From assembly GCA_003648455.1 (NCBI GenBank), contig QMPG01000011.1:1-23594 (forward strand): DNA of 23,594 bases, written 5' to 3'. How positions within the stretch are numbered: position 1 is the stretch's first letter; the number at the start of each line of letters is the position of its first letter. Made by a program: the position numbers and the translations under genes. Origin of the DNA: Bacteroidota bacterium (GTDB lineage Bacteria > Bacteroidota > Bacteroidia > Bacteroidales > B39-G9). Under the pieces are notes generated by a model. It saw only the letters and a program-made list of their open reading frames with translations, did no database searches and was not told the origin of the DNA. Below, in pieces: positions 21,445 to 23,594 of this stretch.

Positions 21445-23594
21445 ATGACAAAATTCACACATCTTCATGTTCATACTCAATATTCAATTTTAGATGGAGC
21501 TTCAAATATTTCAAAGCTTATAGCTAAAGCCAAAGAATTGGGGATGGATTCAATAGCCATTACAGACCATGGGAACATGTTTGGTGTTAAAGAATTTTAC
21601 GACGAAGCAAAAAAACAAGAAATAAAACCAATATTAGGTATTGAAACCTATGTTGCAAGAATAAATCGATTTCAACAAAAAGAAAAAATTGACAGAAGTG
21701 GAGACCATCTTATTATTCTGGCAAAAAACTTTACAGGATATAAAAATTTAATAAAACTATCATCCTTTGCTTATACAGAAGGATTTTACTATAAACCACG
21801 AATTGATAAAGAATTATTAGAAAAATATCACGAAGGATTAATTGTTTCATCAGCATGTCTTGGTGGAGAAATCCCTCAACTAATAATGAAGAACAGAATT
21901 GACGATGCCTCTAAAACAATTGAGTGGTTTAAAAATCTGTTTGGAGAAGATTATTATCTTGAGTTGATGTTACATAAAAGTGACATTCCAGGTAAGGACA
22001 AAGAAATATACGACAATCAGATTATTGTTAACAAAACATTAATTGAACTATCAAAAAAACACAATGTTAAGCTAATAGCCACAAACGATTGCCATTTTAT
22101 TAATGCTGAAGATGCAGAAGCCCACGACAGGCTAATTTGCTTAAACACAGGACAAGACCTTGACGACCCTTCCCGTATGAGGTACACAAAACAAGAATAC
22201 CTGAAAAGTCCTGAGCAAATGGCTGAAATTTTTTCTGATGTGCCTGAAGCAATATCAAACACACAAGAAATTGTCGAAAAAATTGAACCATACGAGCTTG
22301 ACCATAAGCCAATAATGCCAGACTTTCCTTTGCCCGAAGGATTTGACAATGAAGACGATTATTTAGAATTCTTAACATACGAAGGAGCAAAAGAAAAATA
22401 TTCAGAAATAACCGAAGAAATTAAAGAAAGAATTGACTTTGAACTTTCTACAATTAAACGAATGGGCTTCCCCGGATATTTTCTTATTGTTTGGGATTTT
22501 ATTCGTGCTGCCAGAGAGCTTGGTGTAATAGTTGGTCCGGGAAGAGGCTCTGCTGCCGGTTCTGTTGTTGCATATTGCACTAAAATTACACAAATAGACC
22601 CTCTTAAATACGACTTACTTTTCGAACGTTTTCTAAACCCAGACCGAATATCAATGCCTGATATTGATATTGATTTTGATGATGATGGTAGAGAAAAAAT
22701 ATTAAAATGGGTTGTAGATAAATATGGTTACAACCGTGTTTCGCACATCATAACTTTTGGCACAATGGCTGCAAAAATGGCCATTCGTGATGTTGCAAGA
22801 GTTCAGAAACTTCCTTTATCAGAATCTGACAAGCTGGCAAAATTAGTACCTGACACCCCAAAAATTACTTTAAAGAAAGCCTATAAAGAAGTTCCCGAAT
22901 TAGACAAAGCAAGAAATTCTGACAACGAAGAAATTGCATCTACTCTAAAATATGCAGAAGAATTGGAAGGATCAATAAGACACACTGGGATACACGCTTG
23001 TGGAATTATTATTGGACGAGACGACTTAATTGAGCACATTCCTATGTGTACTGTTAAAGATTCTGAATTATTGGTTACTCAGTACGACGGCCGTTTTGTT
23101 GAACCCGTTGGTATGCTTAAAATGGACTTTCTGGGTTTAAAAACATTATCAATAATAAAAGATACCATTGAAAACATCAAACTTTCAAAAGGAGTTGATG
23201 TTGACATTGACAATATTAGTCTTGATGATAAACCAACATTTGAGCTCTACAGTAGCGGAAACACTACAGGAACATTTCAGTTTGAATCTCCGGGAATGAA
23301 AAAGCATTTAAGAAATCTTAAACCCAACAAGTTTGAAGATTTAATTGCCATGAATGCACTTTATCGCCCGGGGCCTATGGAAAATATACCAAGTTTCATA
23401 AACAGGAAGCATGGTAAAGAAAAAATAAACTATGACCTTCCTGAAATGGAAGAGTATCTTAACGATACTTACGGGATAACGGTATATCAGGAACAGGTTA
23501 TGCTTCTCTCAAGAAAACTGGCTGGTTTTACCAGAGGGCAAGCAGACTCTTTGCGTAAAGCAATGGGGAAGAAAAAGAAAAAAATGATGGACGA
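21445..23594 (+). CDS. dnaE: DNA polymerase III alpha subunit DnaE (N-terminal part, cut by window edge)
   Basis: The frame runs open from the ATG at 21445 to the right edge (716 complete codons). DnaE is the replicative polymerase catalytic subunit. The PHP domain opens with HLHVHTQYS (residues 6-14) and ITDHGN, followed by PILGIETYV and the SSACLGGEI stretch. The polymerase active site is clear: GPGRGSAAGS and then MPDIDIDFDD, with the catalytic aspartates within 406-410, followed by HTGIHACGIII, KMDFLGLKTL, ALYRPGPM and YQEQVM. The sequence is continuous with no frameshift. The rest (finger end, HhH and OB domains) lies beyond the window; full length is usually 1,100-1,300 residues. It has the bacterial DnaE1 form and not PolC. 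Confidence 0.97.
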   Translation, partial: MTKFTHLHVHTQYSILDGASNISKLIAKAKELGMDSIAITDHGNMFGVKEFYDEAKKQEIKPILGIETYVARINRFQQKEKIDRSGDHLIILAKNFTGYKNLIKLSSFAYTEGFYYKPRIDKELLEKYHEGLIVSSACLGGEIPQLIMKNRIDDASKTIEWFKNLFGEDYYLELMLHKSDIPGKDKEIYDNQIIVNKTLIELSKKHNVKLIATNDCHFINAEDAEAHDRLICLNTGQDLDDPSRMRYTKQEYLKSPEQMAEIFSDVPEAISNTQEIVEKIEPYELDHKPIMPDFPLPEGFDNEDDYLEFLTYEGAKEKYSEITEEIKERIDFELSTIKRMGFPGYFLIVWDFIRAARELGVIVGPGRGSAAGSVVAYCTKITQIDPLKYDLLFERFLNPDRISMPDIDIDFDDDGREKILKWVVDKYGYNRVSHIITFGTMAAKMAIRDVARVQKLPLSESDKLAKLVPDTPKITLKKAYKEVPELDKARNSDNEEIASTLKYAEELEGSIRHTGIHACGIIIGRDDLIEHIPMCTVKDSELLVTQYDGRFVEPVGMLKMDFLGLKTLSIIKDTIENIKLSKGVDVDIDNISLDDKPTFELYSSGNTTGTFQFESPGMKKHLRNLKPNKFEDLIAMNALYRPGPMENIPSFINRKHGKEKINYDLPEMEEYLNDTYGITVYQEQVMLLSRKLAGFTRGQADSLRKAMGKKKKKMMD

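Noticed and set aside
1..23594. CRISPR arrays, tRNA or rRNA genes, complete insertion sequences, phage or defence genes
   Set aside because: I looked for regularly spaced repeats, cloverleaf-like blocks, transposase or integrase motifs and toxin-antitoxin pairs and saw none; almost all of the window is assigned housekeeping or envelope genes.

Overview
The window is a low-GC (about 30% by eye) chromosomal segment from a member of the Bacteroidota. Three things point there: at least ten gene starts are preceded by a TAnnTTTG-type -7 box and not by a sigma70 -10 or a strong Shine-Dalgarno; the gene families and their order are typical of that phylum (rimP-nusA-infB; birA near rsfS-ftsH-cdsA-psd; a BirA without DNA-binding domain; a short FGSR-type phosphatidylserine decarboxylase; an alginate-export-type porin; a YfhO giant membrane protein); and ribosomal protein S16 carries a long charged tail. 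I cannot place it below phylum level.

Layout. 1-247: 3' end of an unidentified gene. 402-5270: the translation/transcription-factor operon rimP-nusA-infB, with a good promoter, a leader hairpin that looks like an attenuator, and a clear intrinsic terminator. 5309-10167: ispD (isoprenoid synthesis), then a convergent flippase, then a divergent YfhO-family membrane protein; the last two are envelope-polymer genes. 10332-12451 (minus strand): birA and an outer-membrane porin upstream of it. 12452-12888: the longest gene-poor stretch. It holds an unusual GC-rich block of nested palindromes that is also readable as a 55-codon minus-strand ORF, followed by the rsfS promoter. 12889-16983: rsfS, ftsH, a small DUF2007-like gene, cdsA and psd, joining ribosome silencing, membrane proteolysis and phospholipid synthesis. 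17082-17252: a 56-residue 2[4Fe-4S] ferredoxin with its own promoter and terminator. 17407-19278: a membrane-bound nucleotide-sugar dehydratase. 19282-20399 (minus): rpsP-rimM. 20577-21257: a lipoprotein of unknown role. 21445 to the right edge: the first 716 codons of dnaE.

Functionally this is mostly housekeeping: translation initiation and ribosome maturation (RimP, RimM, S16, IF2, RsfS), transcription elongation (NusA), replication (DnaE), membrane quality control and lipids (FtsH, CdsA, Psd), biotin attachment (BirA) and envelope polysaccharide steps (flippase, YfhO, dehydratase). I do not see a defence system, prophage, CRISPR array, tRNA or complete insertion sequence. The least explained features are the palindromic block at 12529-12730, the rimP leader hairpin, the terminator that overlaps the birA promoter, and two long AT-rich palindromes placed at the rsfS and dnaE promoters.
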